The translations under genes and the position numbers were made by a program. Shown piece by piece: positions 35,360 through 42,856 of a stretch of DNA of 64,000 nucleotides. Below the pieces are notes generated by a model. The model saw only the letters and a list, made by a program, of their open reading frames with translations. It was not told the origin of the DNA and searched no databases. The stretch lies in assembly GCF_000708265.2 (NCBI RefSeq), contig NZ_JCKI01000002.1, forward strand, positions 791,808 to 855,807. The letters run 5' to 3'. Source of the DNA: Pedobacter sp. R20-19 (GTDB lineage Bacteria > Bacteroidota > Bacteroidia > Sphingobacteriales > Sphingobacteriaceae). Within the stretch, counting starts at the first letter, position 1, and each line of letters starts with the position of its first letter.

Positions 35360-35440
35360 ATGAAAGATTGCTTCGCCGTTTCTCCATGCAATTATGATAG
35401 ATTTTTACAATCTGTTATTGCTAATTTATTTAAGGGTCTA
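35360..35440. repeat. Copy A of an intergenic repeat
   Basis: The segment around GATTGCTTCGCCGTTTCTCC and the following CAATCTGTTATTGCTAATTT is a diverged copy of 37964-38020 (GCTGCTTCGTCGTTCCTCC, CAATATGTTATTGGTAATTT). The GCTTCG...GCAATGACG wording also recurs near 61535. The whole gap 35117-35566 is otherwise gene-free. Confidence 0.6.
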
Positions 35441-35518
35441 TCTATTTACTAAAGGGTGCCGAATCAAGTTCAGCAGAATGAAGGATTGCAATTAAAAGGA
35501 TTGTAATAAACAAAAACA

Positions 35519-35542
35519 CCGCTGCTAAATCAATAACAGCGG
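35519..35542 (-). terminator. Terminator of the HEXXH lipoprotein operon
   Basis: CCGCTG (35519-35524) pairs with CAGCGG (35537-35542). On the minus strand it is followed by TGTTTTTGTTT. It lies 25 nt past the end of the minus-strand gene at 35567. A diverged copy, CCGCTA/TAGCGG, lies at 37864-37887. Confidence 0.7.
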
Positions 35543-35566
35543 CGGTTGTATGAAAATGTGAGATGG

Positions 35567-36217
35567 TTAATAGCTAAACAGATTGAATGTTGGGTAATAG
35601 GTTTTAAATAGTTGTTCTATTCTAATGGCAGCTTGCCTGTTTTTATTGCCTGGACACTGTTTTTCAAAATACTCCGGGAGCAGGTAGCATAAAGTTTTGA
35701 TTTCTTTTTTAGTAACCAAATGCATTATCCAAGTGCCGCTATCGTATGTTAGCCCTGCGGGTATGCCATTACATTCAGCACCATAAGTATAATCATCAAC
35801 AAGCCGCCACGGTTTAAATGATGTTATTTCTTGCCAGAGCTTTTTTGTTAGGCTGGTGTCTATTTGAACGTGATTGAAAAATATGTTAATATCAGCTGAA
35901 TTATGATTGAATCCTGTACGCTTCATTGTGAACATATTCCATAGCACCACAGGCATTGATTTTTTAAGTTTGAAGACTGAATAATACGAAGTGTCTACCG
36001 GTTCGTACTTGAAAGCATCTACTAAGTCTCCCGTTTTACTTATTACTCTATAAAAAGAAGGTCTTCCATCAGCTACTTGTGAATACTCTACTATAATGGT
36101 GCTATCTGTGTATTGTTGAAAAAACTTGTGCATTGGGGTAATACCAAGTCCTTTAGACTGGCCAAAAGATGCAGCCGGTAAAATCCAAAGAAATATTAGA
36201 ATAATTTTTGTAGTCAT
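35567..36217 (-). CDS. Secreted protein of unknown function, partner of the HEXXH lipoprotein
   Basis: 216 residues from the ATG at 36215-36217. A longer frame exists but its first 76 codons lie inside the preceding gene. The signal peptide TKIILIFLWILPAASFGQ is clear, so it is exported. The mature protein has a duplicated-looking beta pattern (TIIVEYSQVADGRPSFYRVI, VDAFKYEPVDTSYYSVFKLK) and two cysteines in AECNGIP and TLCYLLPEYFEKQCPG. It starts 7 nt after the stop of the lipoprotein gene, so the two are co-transcribed. Function not recognised. Confidence 0.6.
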   Translation of the reverse strand: MTTKIILIFLWILPAASFGQSKGLGITPMHKFFQQYTDSTIIVEYSQVADGRPSFYRVISKTGDLVDAFKYEPVDTSYYSVFKLKKSMPVVLWNMFTMKRTGFNHNSADINIFFNHVQIDTSLTKKLWQEITSFKPWRLVDDYTYGAECNGIPAGLTYDSGTWIMHLVTKKEIKTLCYLLPEYFEKQCPGNKNRQAAIRIEQLFKTYYPTFNLFSY

Positions 36218-36224
36218 ATCGAAT

Positions 36225-37685
36225 TTATTTATTGCAATCAACATTGGTCTTACCAAGCATCTGAGGAAGCCTGTTATCATATAAAGAATCAGCACGTGCA
36301 TGTATTGTAGTACCAGGCACATAATATATCTGAGTATTCTGTACATTGTCTTTGAAGTATGTTGTCTCCCTAAGCCCCTCCCATGCCAATGCTTGGTAGT
36401 CATAGATGTCATAATCGTTATAGTTTGAATCATTGTCCATGGCAAATTGAACTAATCCATCCACCAGCACACTCATATTCGCAGCCATATACTGATGCAT
36501 GACATTAAGTAGGTTCGTCCCGGCAGACTTCTCTTCAACAACATCTATGAGTTCATTAAGTTCCATATATTCAGGTTTTTTGACCCAAGTGTTATTGATT
36601 TCATAAGTACCGAATGCTTCATAAACCTTCTGCAATAAATTGGCATGGAAAGCCTCGTGAAGTAAAGTCTTAGCAATATGTAATGGCGGAGCCGAATTGA
36701 CAAAGGACCTTTTTAGATTAATGTACAAAACTGTAGGATTTGAAGGAAAGTAAAGCGTTTGCCCCCTTGCACTTGGCTCTGAATTAGTCAAAGTTGTTTT
36801 TACACCGAAATTCAAGGTGTAAGTACTGTTAGCTCCCTGGAATGGATTAACAAAATAACTAAACTGTGTTACCCGCATCATTTTTTGTAAAGCGCACTTC
36901 GCTTTTTCGTTATTTAGAATGGAGGTATCTAAATTTATCGGTGTACCGTTTTCTTGAGGCTGAGGATCTGGTCCCCCCTCTCCAGGTGTAGGGTATTGCT
37001 CTTCCGGAGCGCCACCGTTACCGCCACACCCGGAACTATACAAGTAAGTCCATTCTTCGCTTACTACCTCACCGTCCACCCAGTGCTTCTCTACCCAAAA
37101 ATGATGGGTACATTCACCAGTCATTACCAATTTATCTTTAATCTCTCCCAGTCCCGGCAATTTGGTTGAACTTAGGTTTTGGCCGCTCAGCGTAAGCTGT
37201 TTATCGCCATTTACCGTCAATATTTTAGTTTTTTTAATACTATTTTCTTTTTCTTTCTCGAAAGCAAGGTTGTAAAGTTCAAGCGTCGTTAAGCGTGTGG
37301 TATCTGTATTTTTTACCTTAAATCGGTTCAGTAATTTGAAATCCTTCGCCGTTCCATTATAGCTGATGACCAGATTGAGTTCTCCATTTTTGTGTGCTAT
37401 GTCATAAAGATTGGTTTTTACCGGAACAATTATAGCCAGAGTCTGATCAGTCAGAACTTCAGTCTGCACTTTGTCCCATAGGGGCTCGTTATTAATTAAT
37501 ATAGAGTCCTTTTTCGTTGATTGCAGGTAATTAACGGTGCCTTTCGTTTCCTGTTGGTACCAGAATTTTGCATCAGCTATTTTTTCCTCTAGTGTCATTG
37601 GCTTAAGATTATCTTTCTTACACGCACAAATTAAAAATAGAAGGGTAAAGCAGATCCATAGAGATTTGGGAGCAAATTTTGTCAT
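36225..37685 (-). CDS. Putative zincin-type lipoprotein with HEXXH motif
   Basis: 486 residues. The signal peptide ends in the lipobox ICACKKD, so the protein is lipid-anchored, probably at the outer membrane. HEAFH at about residues 343-347, preceded by a hydrophobic stretch (HIAKTLLHEAFHANLLQ), is a zinc-peptidase-like site. The Glu-rich VVEEKSAG further on could supply a third ligand. A glycine/proline-rich spacer (GCGGNGGAPEEQYPTPGEGG) lies near residue 220 and separates an N-terminal beta domain from the peptidase-like part. It could be a protease or a structural zincin; activity is unproven. It is first in a two-gene operon with the secreted protein at 35567. Confidence 0.6.
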   Translation of the reverse strand: MTKFAPKSLWICFTLLFLICACKKDNLKPMTLEEKIADAKFWYQQETKGTVNYLQSTKKDSILINNEPLWDKVQTEVLTDQTLAIIVPVKTNLYDIAHKNGELNLVISYNGTAKDFKLLNRFKVKNTDTTRLTTLELYNLAFEKEKENSIKKTKILTVNGDKQLTLSGQNLSSTKLPGLGEIKDKLVMTGECTHHFWVEKHWVDGEVVSEEWTYLYSSGCGGNGGAPEEQYPTPGEGGPDPQPQENGTPINLDTSILNNEKAKCALQKMMRVTQFSYFVNPFQGANSTYTLNFGVKTTLTNSEPSARGQTLYFPSNPTVLYINLKRSFVNSAPPLHIAKTLLHEAFHANLLQKVYEAFGTYEINNTWVKKPEYMELNELIDVVEEKSAGTNLLNVMHQYMAANMSVLVDGLVQFAMDNDSNYNDYDIYDYQALAWEGLRETTYFKDNVQNTQIYYVPGTTIHARADSLYDNRLPQMLGKTNVDCNK

Positions 37686-38195
37686 GTTGTTAATTTAGTA
37701 ACTTAAAAGTTTAATAAATAATGGAGAGATGATGGGGTCAAAATAGTAAATTAATGTATCTCTATATAAATATTTTAATAAAATCCTTTACTTGCAGAAC
37801 ACATAATTGTAGACGTGAAGAATAAGATGATTTATGCGAATAAACAATAATGATCTTAATTAGCCGCTACTAAATCAATAATAGCGGTGATGTATAAAAA
37901 TGTAGGATGATTTTTTGGGATATTAAAGTTCGGCCTTTCACCGCGGTTACAAAAGCAGCTGCTTCGTCGTTCCTCCTCGCAATGACGACCGATTTTTCCA
38001 ATATGTTATTGGTAATTTATTAGAATAATTGTACAGATAAGGGTTGTTTTCTCTTAATCGCTTCTTTAATTTTAGGCAGTATTTACTTTACTATTTATCT
38101 AAAAGTTATGTGTTTGTAGTCATTTGTTATTGAGCTATCCCAATGATTAAAAATATAAATAATAGAAAACTTCATTTCAAGTCAGTACGGATATT
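37686..38195. repeat. Gene-free spacer with copy B of the intergenic repeats
   Basis: No gene was found. CCGCTA (37864-37869) with TAGCGG (37882-37887) and flanking AAATCAATAA reproduce the terminator at 35519. 37964-38020 reproduces the repeat at 35360-35440, and GCAATGACGACCG is a REP-like end. The HEXXH operon is thus bracketed by two diverged copies of the same DNA. Confidence 0.55.
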
Positions 38196-38289
38196 TTGTG
38201 GCATACTTTATTGTGGCATAAAAAAATGACACATAATAAAGTGCCACAACTTTGTGTGCAAATTTTAATAGGCATAAAAAAGTGCCACA
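38196..38289. promoter_or_regulatory. Operator array of TGTGGCA / TGCCACA sites
   Basis: TGTGGCA occurs at 38197-38203 and 38212-38218. Its complement TGCCACA occurs at 38242-38248 and 38283-38289, and the variant TGACACA at 38227-38233. 38196-38249 reads as a long imperfect inverted repeat around a run of A. It lies 48-140 nt before the XRE-like regulator gene, so it is probably the operator bound by that regulator. No other region of the window shows this spacing. Confidence 0.65.
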
Positions 38290-38336
38290 TTAAAAATAAT
38301 CACAACGCTGCCTGAAAGAACAATCGATTAAAAAAA

Positions 38337-38888
38337 ATGAAACACATAAGAGAAAAATTAGGGCTTTCGCAAATTGATATGGGCGGTTTATTGGGCATGC
38401 CCCGAAGTTCTGCCAGTATGTATGAAATTGGTTTGCGTAATTTAAGCAGTCGCCAACTGGCTTTGCTTTCTAAAATAGAGCTGTTAATGCAAGGTGAGCT
38501 CGAAATAAAACCATTCGAAAAAATTAATATCAAGGCACAAAAAAATACGGCTTCCACAATAAAAAAGATGGAACAGCGGATAGATAAAGCTGCATTTGAT
38601 TGTTTAAAACTACAGCGAAAACTAACTGCATTAATTAATAATTATGCGAAAACAGAATTGTTGTGGGCCATTATTTCGCGCTTAAAAGAAGAAACACCAG
38701 AAAATACAGCGTTAATGGTTTATTTAAACCTGCTTGAGATACGCTGTTTAGAGAAAATAGATAACTGCGGCCCTCACCAACAGACAGAAATTACTTTTCG
38801 CATTAAAATGCTGCAGTATGAACAGGAGCTTGCGCAAACGATGATTGAAGAGGCGAAAGCAAAACGGTATAGTATTATGGAGAAGTAG
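38337..38888 (+). CDS. XRE-like helix-turn-helix regulator
   Basis: 183 residues. The N-terminal helix-turn-helix is clear: MKHIREKLGLSQIDMGGLLG, with MPRSSASMYEIGLRNLSSRQ as recognition helix and wing. The remaining 120 residues are helical and charged, probably a dimerisation coiled coil (KKMEQRIDKAAFDCLKLQRK). It sits behind the TGTGGCA operator array and 240 nt before the contractile sheath gene. It therefore likely autoregulates and controls the tail module. The link to the tail genes is inferred from position. Confidence 0.7.
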   Translation: MKHIREKLGLSQIDMGGLLGMPRSSASMYEIGLRNLSSRQLALLSKIELLMQGELEIKPFEKINIKAQKNTASTIKKMEQRIDKAAFDCLKLQRKLTALINNYAKTELLWAIISRLKEETPENTALMVYLNLLEIRCLEKIDNCGPHQQTEITFRIKMLQYEQELAQTMIEEAKAKRYSIMEK

Positions 38889-39128
38889 GGCAGTTAGCGG
38901 TTTAATGGCAGAAGATGATTTCGTAAATGGGTAATTGCCCGCGGGAAGTGTTATTTAATCTTTTTGGCTTATTGATTATATTTCTTGATGAACGTTCATA
39001 TATAACTGAGCATGTAGTCATTCGGTTTGCCTAAAAAATTGGACTAATAAATACCGTAGTCAATCAGGCTTTTCTTAAATTTTATATCTTTATCTAAAAC
39101 TTAAAACAACTATTAAAAATTAACGTTT

Positions 39129-40709
39129 ATGAACTCATCTAATATCCAGTCACCAGGGGTATACATCAACGAACTTAATGCTTTTCCAAATTCAGTAACG
39201 CCAGTAGCAACTGCAGTACCGGCATTTATTGGTTATACGCCGCAAGCCATGTATGAAGGAAAATCTTATACTAACGTAGCACAAAAGATCACTTCATTTT
39301 CAGATTTTTTGGCTTTTTACTGTTATCCTGATCCACTAGCACCGGCAAGTCCAGCGAAACAGTATAGTCCCGAATATTATCTTGTTCAGCAGAAATTGCA
39401 ACCTGCTAATTCAGACTATTTAATGATTGATGGTAATTACTATTCTATACTTCCTGATCCGAATACCATTTACTACCTCTATAATAGTATTAAAATGTTT
39501 TATGATAATGGAGGTGGCGATGCCTATATTGTTTCTGTAGGTACTTATGGGGCACCATCCAAAAGTCATCTGGCGGCAGGTGCGCCTTTGGTTAATCCAA
39601 ACGTAAAACTGGCAGATTTAACCGCTGGTCTACAATTGTTGTTGAATGAGCAGGAGCCAACCATGTACATCTGCCCGGAAGCAACTTTATTATCTGTAGC
39701 TGATAATGGTGCTTTAATGCAAGCCATGCTGCTGCAATGTACAGAAATGCAAACGGCTATAGCTTTATTTGATGTAATTGGCGGTAGAAATCCTGATCCA
39801 ATTCTATATACACAGGATATTCAAACTTTTAGAAACAATACAGGAGTGGTAGGGCTGGATTATGGGGCAGCTTATTATCCTTTTGTGGGTACAACCACCA
39901 TGCAAACTTCGGATATAGATTATACCAATTTGTTTGGTGGAGATATAAAACAACTGGCACTGCTTTTAAATCCTGCAGATCATCCCAATGCTGCGGCAGC
40001 ACAGATTTTAGCCAATATTGCCAACCCTTCCGGTACACCTTTAACGGTTACACAATATCATAGCGCCCTGCAAAATGCAAGTAAAACCTACAGTACCATT
40101 ATCAATCAGGTTTTGGCTATTGCAAATATATTGCCACCAAGTGGTGCAATGGCAGGTGTAATTACCACTACCGATAACCAGGTTGGCCCTTGGCAGGCAC
40201 CTGCTAATAGGAGTATTGTAGGTGCATCTTCACTGCCCATCAATTTATCTGAAAGTCAGCAGTCCAATTTAAATATTGATGTTATCTCCGGTAAATCCAT
40301 TAATGCCATCCGCTATTTTAATGGCATTGGCATTTTGGTTTGGGGTGCGCGTACACTGGAAGGCAATAGTCAGGACTGGAAATACATTCAGGTGCGGCGG
40401 ACGATGACATTCCTGGAGCAATCCTGTAAACTGGCCTGCCATCCATACGTATTTGAACCCAATGATCAAAATACCTGGAAAGCGGTGAAATCAATGATTA
40501 ACAGTTTCCTTACTTCTGTTTGGAAAGAGGGTGGATTAATGGGGGCGACACCTGCTGATGCATTTTCTGTAGAATGTGGTTTGGGCTCTACCATGACTGC
40601 GGCTGACATACAGAATGGCATCATGACTGTGGTGGTGAAGGTAGCCCTGATTTATCCGGCAGAGTTTATTATATTAACCTTCCAGCAGAAAATGAAGGTA
40701 CCCGAATAG
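39129..40709 (+). CDS. Contractile tail sheath protein
   Basis: 526 residues. It begins with the sheath hallmark SPGVYINELNAFPNSVTPVATAVPAFIGYT and ends with the conserved region RYFNGIGILVWGARTLEGN, WKYIQVRRTMTFLEQSCKLA and YPAEFIILTFQQ. In phage tails, R-pyocins, T6SS and extracellular contractile injection systems, this protein polymerises around the tube and contracts. No second sheath gene is present. The Gly- and Pro-rich middle is typical of variable sheath domains. A TATCTTTA -7-like box lies at 39085-39092. Confidence 0.93.
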   Translation: MNSSNIQSPGVYINELNAFPNSVTPVATAVPAFIGYTPQAMYEGKSYTNVAQKITSFSDFLAFYCYPDPLAPASPAKQYSPEYYLVQQKLQPANSDYLMIDGNYYSILPDPNTIYYLYNSIKMFYDNGGGDAYIVSVGTYGAPSKSHLAAGAPLVNPNVKLADLTAGLQLLLNEQEPTMYICPEATLLSVADNGALMQAMLLQCTEMQTAIALFDVIGGRNPDPILYTQDIQTFRNNTGVVGLDYGAAYYPFVGTTTMQTSDIDYTNLFGGDIKQLALLLNPADHPNAAAAQILANIANPSGTPLTVTQYHSALQNASKTYSTIINQVLAIANILPPSGAMAGVITTTDNQVGPWQAPANRSIVGASSLPINLSESQQSNLNIDVISGKSINAIRYFNGIGILVWGARTLEGNSQDWKYIQVRRTMTFLEQSCKLACHPYVFEPNDQNTWKAVKSMINSFLTSVWKEGGLMGATPADAFSVECGLGSTMTAADIQNGIMTVVVKVALIYPAEFIILTFQQKMKVPE

Positions 40710-40751
40710 TAAGGTATTAATTAAACTATTTTACTTTAAAAAAATCTAGTT

Positions 40752-41216
40752 ATGGTAGATGAAGGCAGCAAACAAGGCTCAACATGGCCTATGCCTAAAT
40801 TCAAGTTTGAAGTAGACCTTAGCCCGGAATTAAGAAATATTGCTTTTCAGGAAGTTTCCGGAATGGATGTAGAAACACAGGTGATAGCATACCGGGCGAG
40901 TAATAACAAACTTTTCTCAACAGAAAAAATGCCCGGCATTGCTAAATATGGCAATGTGACAATGAAGAGAGGCATTTTCGCCAATGACAATACCTTTTGG
41001 AACTGGCATGCAGAAATGAAGATGAATACCATTAAAAGAAGAACCATCTTGATTAAGTTGTTGGATGAAGGCGGTAACATTACCATGCAATGGTCACTCA
41101 GCAATGCATGGCCCACCAAAATTACCAGTACCGATTTAAAATCGGACGGCAATGAGGTTGCTATTGATACCATTGAAATTGCACATGAACAGTTAACCAT
41201 TACCAATGGCAAATAA
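40752..41216 (+). CDS. Tail tube protein (gp19 family)
   Basis: 154 residues, the normal size. PMPKFKFEVDLSPELRNIAFQEVSG, KMPGIAKYGNVTMKRGIFAN and FWNWHAEMKMNTIKRRTILI match the phage T4 gp19/Hcp-like tube family of contractile injection systems. It forms the inner tube within the sheath. Gap to the sheath gene is 42 nt, so co-transcription is likely. Only one tube gene is present, while full systems usually carry two or more. Confidence 0.9.
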   Translation: MVDEGSKQGSTWPMPKFKFEVDLSPELRNIAFQEVSGMDVETQVIAYRASNNKLFSTEKMPGIAKYGNVTMKRGIFANDNTFWNWHAEMKMNTIKRRTILIKLLDEGGNITMQWSLSNAWPTKITSTDLKSDGNEVAIDTIEIAHEQLTITNGK

Positions 41217-41341
41217 AGAATATGCGGCAGGCTTTATATTTTAAACTTTCTTTCAAAGGAGAAAATGCCGCCTTTCAGTAAATTAAAAACCTGATAAACT
41301 TCAGCCCAAAACAGTAATAATTTAATGAAAATCCAGAATTT

Positions 41342-41875
41342 ATGATCAATCAGCCTGAAGAAATATTTAAGGGAAGTATTCCTGTCAAAAATGCGGGTCT
41401 GGTTTTAATTAACCACTATATTACTTTACTTTTTGAACGCTTAAACCTTACAGACGATAATAAAGTATTCTGGCCGGAAAAGCAGGCTGATGCTGTTCAT
41501 CATCTTCAGTTTTTAGCATCAGGTCAGTTGGAAACCGATGGGTGGGATCTGGCGCTAAATAAATTGCTGTGTGGCATTCCGCTTCACGAACCCGTTAAAA
41601 ATCAAACAGTCATCAGCCTTGCTGATATAGAAATGATGACACAATTGCTGGAGGCCATGATTGCACATTGGAAAGCAATCGGATCAAGTTCGATTGATGG
41701 CTTTAGGGGCAACTGGCTAGTCAGAGATGGCTTGTTAAGCGAGCAGGATGATCGTTGGGAACTGTTTATTGAAAAAAGAGTTTATGATGTCCTGATTAAT
41801 CAATCACCGTTTAGTTTTTCGGTGATTAAATACCCCTGGATGATTAAACCACTATATGTACAATGGCCATGCTAA
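41342..41875 (+). CDS. Short contractile injection system tape-measure-type protein (CIS_TMP C-terminal region)
   Basis: 177 residues. The wording matches the conserved C-terminal part of CIS tape-measure proteins: VKNAGLVLINHYITLLFERL, AVHHLQFLASGQ, LALNKLLCGIPL, LLEAMIAHWKAIGSSSIDGF and the final PWMIKPLYVQWPC. Full-length members are several hundred residues long, so this one lacks the long part that sets tube length. It may be a stand-alone adaptor, or a truncated gene with a fresh start at 41342. It is the last gene of the sheath-tube set; the next gene is unrelated. Confidence 0.8.
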   Translation: MINQPEEIFKGSIPVKNAGLVLINHYITLLFERLNLTDDNKVFWPEKQADAVHHLQFLASGQLETDGWDLALNKLLCGIPLHEPVKNQTVISLADIEMMTQLLEAMIAHWKAIGSSSIDGFRGNWLVRDGLLSEQDDRWELFIEKRVYDVLINQSPFSFSVIKYPWMIKPLYVQWPC

Positions 41876-42115
41876 ATTTAAAGTGATGTTGGAGTTAGTC
41901 AAATAATAAAGATCAAAATAAAAAATATTTGGGATTGGATGAACCAGATCATTCAATCCTAAATCATTATAACCGGCCAAAGGATAATCATAAATTTTTT
42001 TGATATTAATTCATAAAGTGCAATTTTCTCCGTTAATCAAACAGGAATGGATTTGATCTGTTAGCAGGTTATACTTAATAAATCATAAGACCAGCTTTTA
42101 GCCACCAGGAATAAC

Positions 42116-42838
42116 ATGAAAGTAATCCCCCTAAAACAAGGAAACTACAACGTAAATAAGAATAAGAAATTTATTTTAATAGATGCTGACCCCACTGCAA
42201 CAGGAATAAAAGTAGCTATCCAGCCTTTTTTAGTAATTACTGAAAATGATTATATGTTAATGGATACTGGTTTTAATTCCAATCAGGAAGAAATGCCTCC
42301 CGTGATGCATTGTTTAGAAAATGAAAATATCAAGCCAGAACAGATTACAAAAGTGCTGATTTCACACCTTCACAAAGACCATATTGATGGGATTGGTTAC
42401 TTTTTAAGCGGAAAGTTGATAGATAGTTTTCCAAATGCTACGATTTATCTTCAGCGACGGGAATTGGATTTTGCTTTAACACAAACAGGAAATCCATCAT
42501 ACCGTATGGAGATGTTGCTACAACTGGCCGAACTGCCAAATGTTGTGTTGTTAGATGATGATCAGGGAAGTATCACGAATGAAATTACTTATCAGGTTTC
42601 TGGCGGACATACGCCTTTTCATCAGGTGTTCTGGGTGAAGGAAAAAGGAGAAACCATTTTTTATGGTGCTGATAATTTACCACAGCAAAACTACCTTAAA
42701 TATCCCCTGGCCTTTAAAAATGATTTTGATGGAAGAAAAGCCTTGGAAGAACGCACGAAATGGGAAGAAGAAGGCAAAAAGCAAAAATGGAAGGTACTGC
42801 TTTACCACGATCTCGAAAATCAGATCCTTCAATTCTGA
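42116..42838 (+). CDS. Metallo-beta-lactamase-fold hydrolase, lactonase-like
   Basis: 240 residues with the di-zinc motif SHLHKDHIDG near residue 83, the later HTPFHQVF site and the end KVLLYHDLENQI, which supplies the last histidine. The gene resembles N-acyl-homoserine lactonase-type or general MBL hydrolases of about 240-260 residues. Substrate not determinable. No signal peptide, so cytoplasmic. It converges with the carboxylesterase gene across 18 nt without a clear terminator. The 240-nt gap upstream (41876-42115) shows nothing notable. Confidence 0.82.
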   Translation: MKVIPLKQGNYNVNKNKKFILIDADPTATGIKVAIQPFLVITENDYMLMDTGFNSNQEEMPPVMHCLENENIKPEQITKVLISHLHKDHIDGIGYFLSGKLIDSFPNATIYLQRRELDFALTQTGNPSYRMEMLLQLAELPNVVLLDDDQGSITNEITYQVSGGHTPFHQVFWVKEKGETIFYGADNLPQQNYLKYPLAFKNDFDGRKALEERTKWEEEGKKQKWKVLLYHDLENQILQF

Positions 42839-42856
42839 TAATGAAACACGCCTCCG

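Noticed and set aside
36218..36445. Longer N-terminus for the secreted protein at 35567
   Set aside because: It would lie entirely inside the coding region of the HEXXH lipoprotein gene; the ATG at 36217 starts a clear signal peptide.
38196..38289. Repeated 7-mers as a CRISPR array
   Set aside because: Units are too short, occur in both orientations and lack uniform spacers or cas genes; they fit operator sites. No CRISPR array was seen anywhere in the window.
38300..38557. 85-codon minus-strand frame over the XRE regulator gene
   Set aside because: It is antisense to a clear helix-turn-helix gene.
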